This document shows positions 16,286 to 26,800 of a DNA stretch of 42,950 nt, piece after piece. The position numbers and the translations under genes were made by a program. This stretch comes from CAYZEE01 sp964477485 (GTDB taxonomy: Bacteria > Patescibacteriota > Microgenomatia > Levybacterales > UBA12049), in NCBI GenBank assembly GCA_964477485.1, contig CAYZEE010000003.1, positions 1-42,950 on the forward strand, in the 5' to 3' direction. The notes under the pieces were generated by a model. That model was not told the origin of the DNA. It ran no database searches and worked only from the letters and a program-made list of their open reading frames with translations. Within the stretch, counting starts at the first letter, position 1. Each line of letters begins with the position of its first letter.

Positions 16286-18019
16286 ATGTCATTGCCAAAT
16301 TGGATACATTCGCGATATTTAGCTCTTGCAGACCAATATAAAGAAGGAAGCTTCGGTTTTGAAGAGGCAGTGCAAGTATTGCAAAAACGCTTCGGAGACA
16401 AGGAAGATCAGGTCAAGTTGGTCATGTCTGAATTACGAAAAGCCCACTTTATTGATGTTGCCAGAAACGATGAAGATTCTCGTAAGAAAGTTTATACATT
16501 AACATCAGTATCGAATCAAAAAGAAAAAGGAAAATTAACCCGGGGTGACATCGACAGAGTTTTAAAAAAAGCTGCAGATCTTATAAGGACACGCGTCGAC
16601 TACTCATTCATCCTTTTACTTCTCTTCTACAAGCGATTCAGTGATCAATGGAACGTTGAGTACCGTAAAGCCTATCAGGAAGCGATACAAGATAAATTTT
16701 CAGATAAAGAAGCCGAAACAGAAGCAAAAAAGTCCGCCTATCACAGAATTAACATACCTGATGAGTACTCTTGGGAAGCGATTAGAAAAGATACTCTTAA
16801 GATATCCGAGAATTTTTCTCAGGCAATAAAAAGCCTTGCAGATCTCAATCCTACACTCAAAGAAACTTTTCAGCAGTTTGATTTTTCTGACTTTACTCGC
16901 AATCCGGAGAACAACGAGATTCTTCGTCAGCTTGTAGAGCTATTTAGCTCATACTCCTTCGAAAATGTATCGCCGGATATTTTGGGAGATGCTTATGAAT
17001 GGATACTTCGATATTTCGCTCCACAAAAGGCAAAAGAAGGTGAAGTTTTCACGCCCAGGGAAGTTATTCAATTAATGGTTGAACTTCTCGATCCCCAAGA
17101 GGGAGAAAGCGTATATGATCCGGCCGCGGGATCATCCGGAATGCTTATAGCAGCATATAAATATGTTGAAGAGAAGCATTCCAAAGCAAAAGCAGATTCT
17201 TTGTATTTGTATGGTCAGGAACAAAACCCAAAAACTCTCTCGCTTGCAAAAATGAATCTTCTTATTCACGACATTACAAATGGGCTTATGGCTCAGGGTG
17301 ACACACTAAGATTTCCAAAATTTAAGGATGGCGACACATATAAAAGATTCGTGCATGTTTTGGCAAATCCCCCCTGGAATCAAGATGGATATGATGAGCA
17401 AATCTTAAAACAATCAGAATATTGGCGTGACAGATTTCCTTATGGATTTACGTCCATGCAATCAGCAGATTTTGCATGGTTGCAGCATATGATAGCTTCG
17501 AGTAAGAAAAAAGTTGCGGTTATATTAGATACTGGAGCGATAACAAGAGGTGGTAAGGAAAAAGCCATAAGACAAAAGATTGTCGAGATGGACCTTATTG
17601 AAGCGGTCATACTCTTGCCGGAAAAACTATTTTATAACACAACAGCTCCTGGAATAATCTTAGTTATAAATAAGAAAAAAAGTGAAATTCTTAAGCATAA
17701 AATAAAATTTATCAACGCTTCATTAGAATTTACTGCAGGCAAGCCACTAAATACACTTAGTGAGAAGAATATTGAGAGCATTTTAGATGCCTTTAACTCA
17801 GATAAAGATGAAAAAAATATTAGTAAAATCATTTCCTTAAAAAAAATTAAGAAGGAAAATTTTAATTTGTCACCATCAGTATATGTTGACCTTACAAAAA
17901 CAAAAGTACATCGTGAAAAAGAAGAAATAATGTCTGAATTAGAAGTTTTAGAAGAAGAAAGCCAGAAAGCATATCAAAATATTAAAAAGCTTTTTAGCAA
18001 TAAGAACAATGAAAAATAG
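16286..18019 (+). CDS. hsdM: Type I restriction-modification methyltransferase subunit with N-terminal winged-helix extension
   Basis: 577 residues, longer than typical HsdM because about 75 N-terminal residues form a separate, probably winged-helix, domain (SFGFEEAVQVLQKRFG to KKVYTL). The canonical helical N-terminal HsdM region then begins at LTRGDIDRVLKKAADLIR. The N6-adenine methyltransferase core has motif I YDPAAGSSGML (from Asp278) and motif IV NPPW (361-364). It uses SAM to methylate adenine within the sequence read by HsdS. It is the first gene of the operon; its stop lies 11 bases inside hsdS. Motifs are intact. Confidence 0.95.
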   Translation: MSLPNWIHSRYLALADQYKEGSFGFEEAVQVLQKRFGDKEDQVKLVMSELRKAHFIDVARNDEDSRKKVYTLTSVSNQKEKGKLTRGDIDRVLKKAADLIRTRVDYSFILLLLFYKRFSDQWNVEYRKAYQEAIQDKFSDKEAETEAKKSAYHRINIPDEYSWEAIRKDTLKISENFSQAIKSLADLNPTLKETFQQFDFSDFTRNPENNEILRQLVELFSSYSFENVSPDILGDAYEWILRYFAPQKAKEGEVFTPREVIQLMVELLDPQEGESVYDPAAGSSGMLIAAYKYVEEKHSKAKADSLYLYGQEQNPKTLSLAKMNLLIHDITNGLMAQGDTLRFPKFKDGDTYKRFVHVLANPPWNQDGYDEQILKQSEYWRDRFPYGFTSMQSADFAWLQHMIASSKKKVAVILDTGAITRGGKEKAIRQKIVEMDLIEAVILLPEKLFYNTTAPGIILVINKKKSEILKHKIKFINASLEFTAGKPLNTLSEKNIESILDAFNSDKDEKNISKIISLKKIKKENFNLSPSVYVDLTKTKVHREKEEIMSELEVLEEESQKAYQNIKKLFSNKNNEK

Positions 18020-19178
18020 CAACTTAAATACTAAAAAAAAATTTACCTTACTTGGCGAACTTATTACACTGCGGAAAGGAGTAAAGCCAGATTTAGTGAA
18101 GTCTAATGGGATTAACTGCTTGCCTTACCTATCTGCCGATTATTTTAGGACAGGAATCGCCCAAAGCTATGTAGACATAGAAGAATCTAACCGCTCTGTA
18201 AAACTTAATAAAGAAGATGTGGCGCTTATCTGGGATGGATCTAATGCAGGCGAGGTTTTTAGTGGATTAGAAGGTGTTTTATCATCAACTATGGTGAAGG
18301 TAGAGCCAACAAATGGAATGCTGAAGCCTCTTCTTTATTACTTTTTGAAAACACAGTTTAATACATTAAATAGTAAAACTACTGGAACGACTATTCCGCA
18401 TGTTAGCCGTGATGCATTAACAAAACTACAATTGTATGTACCTAATTCTTCAGATCAGCAAAAGATAGTTTCAATCCTATCAGAAATAGAAAAGGCAATA
18501 ACCACTGAAAATAAACTTTTAGCCACATATAAAGAGTTAAAAATGACTTTAATGTCGACGCTTTTTACTCAAAATGACGGTGGTTTCATAACGCGCAAAT
18601 TGTCAGAAATAGCAAAAATTGAAAGAGGTAAATTCGCGCATCGGCCTAGAAATGATCCCGAATTTTACGGAGGCAATATACCTTTTATACAAACCGGGGA
18701 CGTAACGTCTTCAAATGGTTATGTAAAAAACTATTCACAGACACTAAACGAAAAGGGATTGGCAGTTAGCAGAATGTTTTCAAAGGGAACAATTGTCATA
18801 ACAATTGCTGCCAATATTGGATACACAGGGATATTAGAGTTTGAAAGCGCGTTTCCAGACAGTTTAGTCGGTATTTCTCCAAATGTTAACCTGATTGATA
18901 CTGAATATCTAAATTATTATTTACAGTCGCAGCAGCCCGTAATGGACAGTCTTGCACCTAGAGGCACTCAGAAGAATATTAATATTCAATTCTTGCTCCC
19001 CTGGCCAGTCCCTGTAACCACAATGGAAAAACAAAAAAACGCAGTAGCTCTGCTTAAAGATGTCGATAGAAAAATTACGCTTTGCCAAAAAAAGAAAATT
19101 GCATATCATGAGTTATTTAATTCCGTTTCATACTCACTATTAATAAAAGGGGAGGATTTACAAATTTACAATATCTGA
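18009..19178 (+). CDS. hsdS: Type I restriction-modification specificity subunit
   Basis: 389 residues with two target recognition domains. The first (about 10-150) ends with TTIPHVSRDALTKLQLYVP and the helical spacer DQQKIVSILSEIEKAI. The second (about 200-360) begins RKLSEIAKIERGKFAHRP and ends with GTQKNINIQFLLPWPVP and a second long helix. Two half-sites of a bipartite recognition sequence are therefore expected. It overlaps hsdM by 11 bases and hsdR starts two bases after its stop. Both domains look complete, so specificity should be functional. The target cannot be predicted by eye. Confidence 0.93.
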   Translation: MKNSNLNTKKKFTLLGELITLRKGVKPDLVKSNGINCLPYLSADYFRTGIAQSYVDIEESNRSVKLNKEDVALIWDGSNAGEVFSGLEGVLSSTMVKVEPTNGMLKPLLYYFLKTQFNTLNSKTTGTTIPHVSRDALTKLQLYVPNSSDQQKIVSILSEIEKAITTENKLLATYKELKMTLMSTLFTQNDGGFITRKLSEIAKIERGKFAHRPRNDPEFYGGNIPFIQTGDVTSSNGYVKNYSQTLNEKGLAVSRMFSKGTIVITIAANIGYTGILEFESAFPDSLVGISPNVNLIDTEYLNYYLQSQQPVMDSLAPRGTQKNINIQFLLPWPVPVTTMEKQKNAVALLKDVDRKITLCQKKKIAYHELFNSVSYSLLIKGEDLQIYNI

Positions 19179-19179
19179 T

Positions 19180-22100
19180 ATGTCGAAAATGTTAGAGCAA
19201 AAATTAGTCGAAGATTATTTTGTTGAAGAACTCCAAAAAAGAGGATGGAGTTTTGTTAGGCCCGAAAACCTTGACCGCACTTCGTTTAAAGACCCTTTAC
19301 TGCTAAGTAACCTCAAAAAAGCAATATTAAAACTAAATCCCGACCTGGGAATCGGAGACGAAGAAATGAAAGTTATTTTGGATCAGCTTACTCTTACATC
19401 AAGCGGTCAGGAAGGATGTAAAAAAGTGTTGCATCTTATCAAGTACGGAATTCCAGTTAAATTCGAAAAAGAAAGAGTCATAAAAAATGTAAAGCTTATC
19501 GACTTTGGAAACGTTCAAGAAAATGAACTGATTGTTTCTAGACAGGTTATTTTTTACGGAACAGAAGAAGCACGACTTGATACTGTCCTTTTCGTTAATG
19601 GAATCCCACTTGTGGATATGGAATACAAAAATCCAGCAAGTAAGGATGAAAATTGGCAGAAAGCGTACAAACAAATAAAAAACTACGAGAAGATTGCTCC
19701 GGAGTTGTATAAATACATGCAATTAGGGGTTGCTGTCGGAGCTGTTGCCAAATACTTTCCAATTGTCCCCTGGCTTGATGAAGTTGATATCTATGAGTGG
19801 AAAGAAGAAAGCATGGATGAAGTTGACTCAACGCTTGCTTTGTTTGAGCCCAACAAATTCTTAGATATCCTTAGAAACTTCCTTTTCTACAGAGAGCAAA
19901 GAAAATATGTCACCAAAGTGGTAGCTCGCTATATGCAGTATCGCGCGGCAAATAGCATTGTTAACCGAGTTAATGATAACCTTCACGGTAAGGATGAGAG
20001 AAATAAGGGATTAATTTGGCACTGGCAGGGATCAGGAAAGACTCTCACCATGATTTTTGCTGCGCATAAATTGTATTTTGATCGGTTATTAGAGGCTCCT
20101 ACGGTCTTTTTTGTCGTGGACAGAATCGAGCTTGAAACTCAGATATTTGAAGAGCTTGCGCAGTTAAAACTCAATATCGCTCCGGAAGTTATTGAAAATA
20201 TTGGCGAATTAAAGGCTTGGGTTAAAGCAGATGGATACAAGGGTAAACGAGGGTTAGCAGTTGTCCTCATCCATAAATTTCAACCAGAAGAAATGAGGGA
20301 TGTAAATAAAGAATTGGAAAGTATACAAGGGCAAACAATTTCTTCAAGAAAAAATGTGATTGTTTTCCTAGACGAAGTCCACCGTTCACAGTATGGGCTC
20401 ATGGCAGCACAGATGAAAAAGATGTTAAAAGGAGCTTTTTTCTTTGGTTTTACGGGAACGCCAATATCAAAAGATGACAGGGATACTTATGAATCTTTTG
20501 GGTATCCATTACAGAAAGAACGATATCTTGATAAATACTTTATGGATGACGCATTGAGGGACAAATTTACTCTTCGTATCCTTTATCAACCACGGCTTGA
20601 TAAAGTCCATCTCCAGAAGGAACTGTTACAAGGATTTTTAGACGCTGAGTTTGAAGATATTGATCAGGCAGATAAAGTCTATGTTGAAAAGAAGGTCTCA
20701 AGAAGAGTAACCCAAGCTAAAGTATTTCTTGAAAATCCACAAAGAATTGATGATATTGCAAAAAATATCGCAGAGCATTACAAAGAGAATTTGGATGGAA
20801 AGTTTAAGGCCATGGTAGTAGCGGGAAGCAGAAAGGCTTGTGTTTTATATAAGAAAGCGTTGGATAAATACCTTCCTCTAGAGTATTCGGAGCTAGTTGT
20901 CACATTTACTGACGGTGATGAGCAAATCCTCAAAGACTACAAAGCAGAAATGCAGAAAAAGTACCCTGGTAAGGATGATAATGACATCCGAAAAGAAATA
21001 AAAGCAAGTTTTAAAGAAGAGAGTCTTCCGAAGATAATTATTGTGACCGACATGCTGTTGACGGGATTTGATGTGCCAATACTGCAAACTTTGTATTTGG
21101 ATAAACCACTTAAAGAGCATCGACTCCTTCAGGCAATCGCTCGTACAAATAGACCATATAAGGACGTAAAACCGGCTGGACTTGTTATTGACTATGTTGG
21201 GATTTTAAGTGATATTGAAAAAGCATATAAGTCTTATTATGAAGAACCAGAAATCAAAGACGCACTCTTCAAATACGAAAGTCTTGTTGACGAGTTTATA
21301 AGCCTGTTAAAGGAGCTTGATGTAATCTTTAAAGAAATTCCCCATACATACGAAAGAAATGTATTTTTTGAGGCATTCGATGGGCTAAAAAATGATGAAG
21401 ATGTTGAGAAAACATTTACGGAAAGATATTGGACACTCCGGAAGATATTTGAGATGTTGGGCTCAAATGAGATAAAGGTTGACTATCTTGATGAGTTTAA
21501 TTGGTATTCGGCAATTTACAATTACTATCTTCGCTTAAAGAACCAAACTGAAGATAAAAATGAGTTAGTAAATAGGTTCTTGAGCAAATCGCTAAAGTTT
21601 ATTCACCGTTCGACACAAATTCAAGAAATAAAGAACGACTTGCCAGTACTTGAGTTTAACAATCACTATCTTGATAGTATTAAAAAAGCAAAAATGAGTG
21701 CTGGGGAAAAAGCCGCAAACATGGTATTTACTCTTGAGAGATTGGTTCTTGTTGATCAGGTCAAAGATCCAATATACAAGTCCTTGCAGGACAGGGTTGA
21801 AAAACTTGTTGAAGAGTGGCGACATAAAGCCGAAAATTATGAAAACGTATACCAAGAAAGTTTGGATATCTTCGAAACAATTAATGCGGAACAAAAGAAG
21901 AGAAATGAGTTAGGTTTATCTCTTCTTGAATACAGTATATTTACCGAATTGGCGCCATGGGTAAAAGATCAAACCCTGCTGGTCTCACTTTCAAAAGAAC
22001 TAAACGGTAACATTAAGCAGTACATGCTTCCAGAATGGCAGGATCAACCGGCGCTTCGCAAAAAAGTAGAAGAGGGATTGAGGACGTTTCTAAGAAGAAA

Positions 22101-22194
22101 GCTTAAGGCAGAGTTAAATGTTTCCATTGAGGATCTAGATAAAGCATACAGCCTTATCTTAGATATACTACTTAATCATGAAAAGTGGAATTAA
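19180..22194 (+). CDS. hsdR: Type I restriction endonuclease subunit
   Basis: 1004 residues, full length. The N-terminal PD-(D/E)XK nuclease has Asp134 (in RLDTVLF) and Glu148-x-Lys150 (VDMEYKNP). The SF2 translocase has Walker A QGSGKT (283-288), a DEVH box (398-401, DEAH-type), FTGTPIS, and a second RecA lobe with DMLLTGFDVP and QAIARTNRP. The C-terminal helical domain binds the HsdMS core. It translocates unmethylated DNA using ATP and cuts away from the recognition site. It starts right after hsdS and its last 17 bases overlap the next gene. No truncation or frameshift seen. Confidence 0.95.
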   Translation: MSKMLEQKLVEDYFVEELQKRGWSFVRPENLDRTSFKDPLLLSNLKKAILKLNPDLGIGDEEMKVILDQLTLTSSGQEGCKKVLHLIKYGIPVKFEKERVIKNVKLIDFGNVQENELIVSRQVIFYGTEEARLDTVLFVNGIPLVDMEYKNPASKDENWQKAYKQIKNYEKIAPELYKYMQLGVAVGAVAKYFPIVPWLDEVDIYEWKEESMDEVDSTLALFEPNKFLDILRNFLFYREQRKYVTKVVARYMQYRAANSIVNRVNDNLHGKDERNKGLIWHWQGSGKTLTMIFAAHKLYFDRLLEAPTVFFVVDRIELETQIFEELAQLKLNIAPEVIENIGELKAWVKADGYKGKRGLAVVLIHKFQPEEMRDVNKELESIQGQTISSRKNVIVFLDEVHRSQYGLMAAQMKKMLKGAFFFGFTGTPISKDDRDTYESFGYPLQKERYLDKYFMDDALRDKFTLRILYQPRLDKVHLQKELLQGFLDAEFEDIDQADKVYVEKKVSRRVTQAKVFLENPQRIDDIAKNIAEHYKENLDGKFKAMVVAGSRKACVLYKKALDKYLPLEYSELVVTFTDGDEQILKDYKAEMQKKYPGKDDNDIRKEIKASFKEESLPKIIIVTDMLLTGFDVPILQTLYLDKPLKEHRLLQAIARTNRPYKDVKPAGLVIDYVGILSDIEKAYKSYYEEPEIKDALFKYESLVDEFISLLKELDVIFKEIPHTYERNVFFEAFDGLKNDEDVEKTFTERYWTLRKIFEMLGSNEIKVDYLDEFNWYSAIYNYYLRLKNQTEDKNELVNRFLSKSLKFIHRSTQIQEIKNDLPVLEFNNHYLDSIKKAKMSAGEKAANMVFTLERLVLVDQVKDPIYKSLQDRVEKLVEEWRHKAENYENVYQESLDIFETINAEQKKRNELGLSLLEYSIFTELAPWVKDQTLLVSLSKELNGNIKQYMLPEWQDQPALRKKVEEGLRTFLRRKLKAELNVSIEDLDKAYSLILDILLNHEKWN

Positions 22195-22705
22195 ATATCG
22201 ACATATTGTAAGACCAGTTAAGTATCCGCGTATTGAATTTAAGAGCGGAGAGCTTGAAGTCATTGCTCCAAAAAACGCTGACATTCCTTCTTTGCTAATA
22301 AGGCACCATACATGGGTTAATGAAAAGCTGAGGTTTATAGAAAAAAATAGCAGAGTTAAGAAAAAAGAACTAGAAGAAAGAACAGATAAAGAGCTGGATA
22401 GTTACATTAGGCGTTGCATTAGAAGAGCTGAAAAGTTGCTAAACGTCCAACATTCCTACTATCGATTTCGAACTATGAAAACCAAATGGGCCACTTGTAG
22501 TTCCCGAGGAGTAATTACCTACAACAGAATTGTGACTTACCTTCCGAATGAATTGATCTGGTATATAACGCTTCATGAGATGGCACACCTAATAGTAGTC
22601 GGGCATAATAAAAAGTTCTGGCACTTAGTAAGCAAGCATATAAAAGGCCCCGAAGAATACGAAAGAAAATTATATTCGTATTGGTTCACAATATATAAGA
22701 ATTAA
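22178..22705 (+). CDS. YgjP-like (WLM/DUF45) zinc metallopeptidase
   Basis: 175 residues. The zinc site is LHEMAHLIVVGHNKKFW, with His133, Glu134 and His137 as the HExxH motif and His143 as a likely third ligand. The preceding FRTMKTKWATCSSRGVITYN is the conserved substrate-facing stretch of the YgjP family (PF01863). Its ATG lies 17 bases inside hsdR, so it is part of the restriction operon. Members of this family are repeatedly found behind hsdR, but their role in restriction is not settled; processing or turnover of HsdR is one idea. Confidence 0.88.
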   Translation: MKSGIKYRHIVRPVKYPRIEFKSGELEVIAPKNADIPSLLIRHHTWVNEKLRFIEKNSRVKKKELEERTDKELDSYIRRCIRRAEKLLNVQHSYYRFRTMKTKWATCSSRGVITYNRIVTYLPNELIWYITLHEMAHLIVVGHNKKFWHLVSKHIKGPEEYERKLYSYWFTIYKN

Positions 22706-22733
22706 CAAGGGCTAATTTTTTTCACAAAAACAT

Positions 22734-23807
22734 ATGAGTAAAAATAGTTGGCAATTTCTTGAAGAATATTTAGAAAAAATAGCAAAAAGGTGCGGATTTC
22801 GTTATTTACGTGCCTCAACCGGAGACAGCCAAATGGGTGGAGATGGTGGAGGAACTTTAATAATTGAAAAGTATGAATTTTATTGGAAGTTTGAGTGTAA
22901 ACAAAGAGTTAAAAGTATTGATAAACCAATAGTGTTGAACGAAATATCAGATAAAATACTTGAGATTATGTCTCAGGATAGAACCAATTGGCCTGATGTG
23001 TTATGCCTTTTTACTCCACATCATACGCTTTATGATCAATTAGAGAGAAAAATTAATGCCTTGGAAAAGAACAAGAGAATTCCTTTTAAGGTTGTTATTT
23101 GGCATTATAAATATTTAATAGAAGTTTTACATATCCTCTTGGAAGATATCGATATTAAAAAGATATACCCGGATCTTCAACTAATTTACCCCAGTGGACA
23201 AACAGATAAAGATTTACTTTTAGCCAAATTCATTGCAGAAATTGAAAACAAGACGAAAGAAGGACATCTAATAAAAAATTCGTATATTCATGCGGAGGAT
23301 CTTTCATATAAGACCATTAAATTAGTAGTAAATGTAGTTCAAGTAGAAGAAGATGGCGAAAATAAAAAATTATATGAAATCAATATGCTTAATGAAAAGT
23401 TTCTGATTAAGCCTGAAGACATTGATAATATTGCAATTAAAAAAGTACCAATCGCAAAACATCAATCGGTAAATTCTACCTCTAGCGTGACGAATGTAAA
23501 CGATTCTACTATTAGAACTGAAGAGATTGGAGAAATTGAGGTGGTTGACTGGAATCAAAGAAATAAAGATATTGACAATAAGAGAAGACAAATAATAGAT
23601 TTATTTAAAAAATTAAAAATAGAAGGTAAAACGGAAAATCTATATGATCTACTAAAAAAACAGGCAATTGATCAAAAAATTATCGTTAAAGTAATTAGCA
23701 ATGATTTTTTACTAAATTTGGTTCCCTTTGTTTATCTAAATGAGAAAAATTTCGAAACTCAAAATCAAATTAGTTTTGTAGTAATGGAGGATAAAATATA
23801 TGAGTAA
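22734..23807 (+). CDS. PD-(D/E)XK (Mrr-like) nuclease, first gene of an unrecognised module
   Basis: 357 residues. The N-terminal domain (about 1-150) has a first helix with acidic residues (WQFLEEYLEKIAKRCGF), then GGDGGGTLII with Asp37 and FECKQR with Glu54-x-Lys56. That is the spacing of an Mrr/REase-type PD-(D/E)XK active site. It continues with a beta strand VVIWHYKYLIEVL, as in the C-terminal part of such folds. Residues about 165-357 are not recognised: a beta-rich stretch, a polar linker around 240-265, and a helical end. It starts 28 bases after the YgjP-like gene and overlaps the next gene by 8 bases. Role in defence is inferred from neighbours. Confidence 0.65.
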   Translation: MSKNSWQFLEEYLEKIAKRCGFRYLRASTGDSQMGGDGGGTLIIEKYEFYWKFECKQRVKSIDKPIVLNEISDKILEIMSQDRTNWPDVLCLFTPHHTLYDQLERKINALEKNKRIPFKVVIWHYKYLIEVLHILLEDIDIKKIYPDLQLIYPSGQTDKDLLLAKFIAEIENKTKEGHLIKNSYIHAEDLSYKTIKLVVNVVQVEEDGENKKLYEINMLNEKFLIKPEDIDNIAIKKVPIAKHQSVNSTSSVTNVNDSTIRTEEIGEIEVVDWNQRNKDIDNKRRQIIDLFKKLKIEGKTENLYDLLKKQAIDQKIIVKVISNDFLLNLVPFVYLNEKNFETQNQISFVVMEDKIYE

Positions 23808-26800
23808 TCGCGGAGGACAAGCAACACAAAGTGGAATTCATTCACAGAATTGGGCAGCAATGTCACTTTTCTTGCAACATATTAGTCGTCCTGATTTTAG
23901 ATATATTGGTTTTGAAGCAGATAAATTAGAAGATTTTTACTTAGTATTTGAGAGCGATAAAAAAATTATTTGCGAATCTAAAGCTTATAAAGTTAGCTTT
24001 CCTGAATTTAAAAAAATCGTCGGTAACATAATAAAACATGGACAAGTAACTCAAGAGGATGAAATATTAATCATTTGTGAGCAAGCCGATAAAAATCTAA
24101 AAACTCTAATTGAAAACTTTAATTACTATGATGGCAAAACTGTAGAAAAAATTTCAAAAGAAAAGAAACTAACTTCTGAAGAATTAAAACTTCTTCCACA
24201 AATACGATTTTGGGAGGTATCCCAGGACATTTCAAGGAAAACTGCAGAGTTACTTATTTCCCAATTATTAAGAGTTTGGGTTCCTACTCATAAAATTGAG
24301 GAAATTGTTAGGGACTTATTAGAAAAAGAAGTATATCAAGGTTCGCAAAGAGGAACAACTTTATCTAGGGAAGATTTCATAAAAAAGCTTGATGATAAAA
24401 AGCGACTAATTTTTGAAGATGCAAGGTACGAAAAAGATAAAGAAAAAAAAGAACAGGAACTAAAACAATATATAAATGATTTAAAAAATCCTAATAGTCC
24501 ACAATGGTCTAATAACTCATTAAGTATACTTTCTGATAAGCCAGACCAACATTACTGGGTACTCAAGATGCTGGGAGAAGAAAAAGACTTAAGCCTAAAA
24601 GAATGGGATCCGTTATGGGTAATGAGTACTCAAGGAGCATTTTCATTAGAAGTTTTTAATATTTTTAAAAAGAACACTTCAACTCAAGAAAATCAAAATT
24701 ACTTCATTAAGTTTGCCCCTAAACTTATAGAAAATAATTCAAATATGTTTCATGAAGAATTTATAAAAACGGATATAGTCGATATTTGCGGAAATATAAT
24801 ACAAAGCACTCGCCAATATGACAGTGAAGTCTTTGAATTAATCCAAAGACTATTTGAGCCTAGTATAAGTAAATACTTTTATGCAAAACACACAAGAGAT
24901 AATCGTCACGAATGGGAGCAAATTAGTCTTTTGTTGCTAAACTTATATAAGGCTTCAGAAGATAAAACATTAAAACAAAAAATTGTAGACTATATCTTTG
25001 ATAAGTTTAACCTTGTTGCTGATGATGGACAATATTGGCACTATACTCCATCAACAATTTTCACCATTATCCAATTGCACTTTAACGAAGATCCTCAAGA
25101 AGGAATTATAGAATTGACTAAGTTATTTTCTGAACAATTAGACAAGTTTTATAAAAAATTCGGTAAAAAATTGGCGTTCAAGGGATGGGAACATATGGGA
25201 AGCGGTATTTCACAAATGGGAAATAATTTTTCCATTCAAGACAGAATGTTTGTAGAAGCAATTTTAAAACCTTTATTTAGGAGCCTTTACGAAAAGAATA
25301 AAGATAATGCTTTAAATATCATAGCAGAATGTATCTCTCGAAAAACTAATAATGTCTCAAGAGAAAAGCCAGATTTCATCAATCGTTCTGTTCTGCCAGT
25401 CTTATTTAGCGAATACAAAGAGGAAACTTACGGTAGCTTAGCTTTTGAGATTTTAAGTGATTTTATAAAAATGAGAAAAGGAATTCCTTGGAAAGTAGAT
25501 TTAATTTTCCAAGAATTGAGAGGAGATTATACTGATGAACAAAAATGGGCTCTTGTAAAAGTGAGCCTTGATGAATATAACAATTTACCCGCTAATGTCT
25601 TTGTTGAGCAAATAGTTTCAAGCTTGGGAGCAAAAGGCAACAAAGATGCCTTGAGTGTAATTGCTGAATGGGTAAAAAACCCTGAGTATAATCGCAGACA
25701 AATAATTGGTTCTTTTAGTGTGATGGATAATATATCTAAACTCTTGGATAACAAGGACATCTTCGATGAAGCCGTAGATATATACAAAAATTATATTTTT
25801 GCTGATAACTTTATAACTAAAGACAACGACTGGGAAACATGGGATGTGGCAAAAGTATCATGCAAAATTCTTATAACTAACGAAAAGGTTGGAATTGAGA
25901 TACTCCAAAACATTAATTCATCGAAGATACTTACCCCAAACCAACAAACGTTAATTACCTGTGCAATAAATGACATTCCTGAGGACAATAAAGAATTGCT
26001 ATTAAAGGTGTTCCAGAAGTTTCTAGATCCGTTACTAAAAGATTTAGGATATGACATTTCTAAGATTGAGGAACGAATCACAAAGAGACATTGCCGTGAG
26101 CAAATAGTTCAATTTGCAGACAAATTGGCAAAGGCCAGATGCTTCAATGAAGCGTTGTCAGTAGTTAATGTATTTATCAATGACTCAGACCCAATACTCG
26201 AAAACTATGACGATGATAAAAAGGGAAACTTTAATTATCATAAGAAAGTCATTGAGGGTGATGATAACCCAACAATTAATACTGTTAGAGGTTTTTGTGC
26301 TTGGGTGTTACAAAAATTTGCTTCTCTCTACGGAAGGGACTATATTCCACAAATTTTGCCTTTAGTCAAGAAACTTTCTCAAGATCCTAACTATTATGTT
26401 CGAGTGCAGGCATGCGTTCCGTTATTAGAACTTGTAAAAAACAGAAATACAGTTCTTCCAGATAATTCTAAAGTGCGATTTGTATCAGTTGAAACAGCCC
26501 AGGCAATTGAAGATATCGCATTTGAAATGCTCAATAATAAGGAAAATCATAAACTTCCATCGGTCATGCAACATATAGCGATGGTTTTTACTTACATGAG
26601 GACTATTCCTCAAGAGAAAGCTTACCAAGTTTTAGAAACCTTCTTAATAGATGAATACCCCAAAAAGGATAATCAAAGAAAACATTCGACCTATTTAGCC
26701 GATGTATTAAGTGAAGCGGCCCCCTTATACATCTTTTTTGCAGAATATAGAGAAGATGCTTTCAAGGATTGGCCTAAGGATTGGGCAAAGTTAGGAAAGT

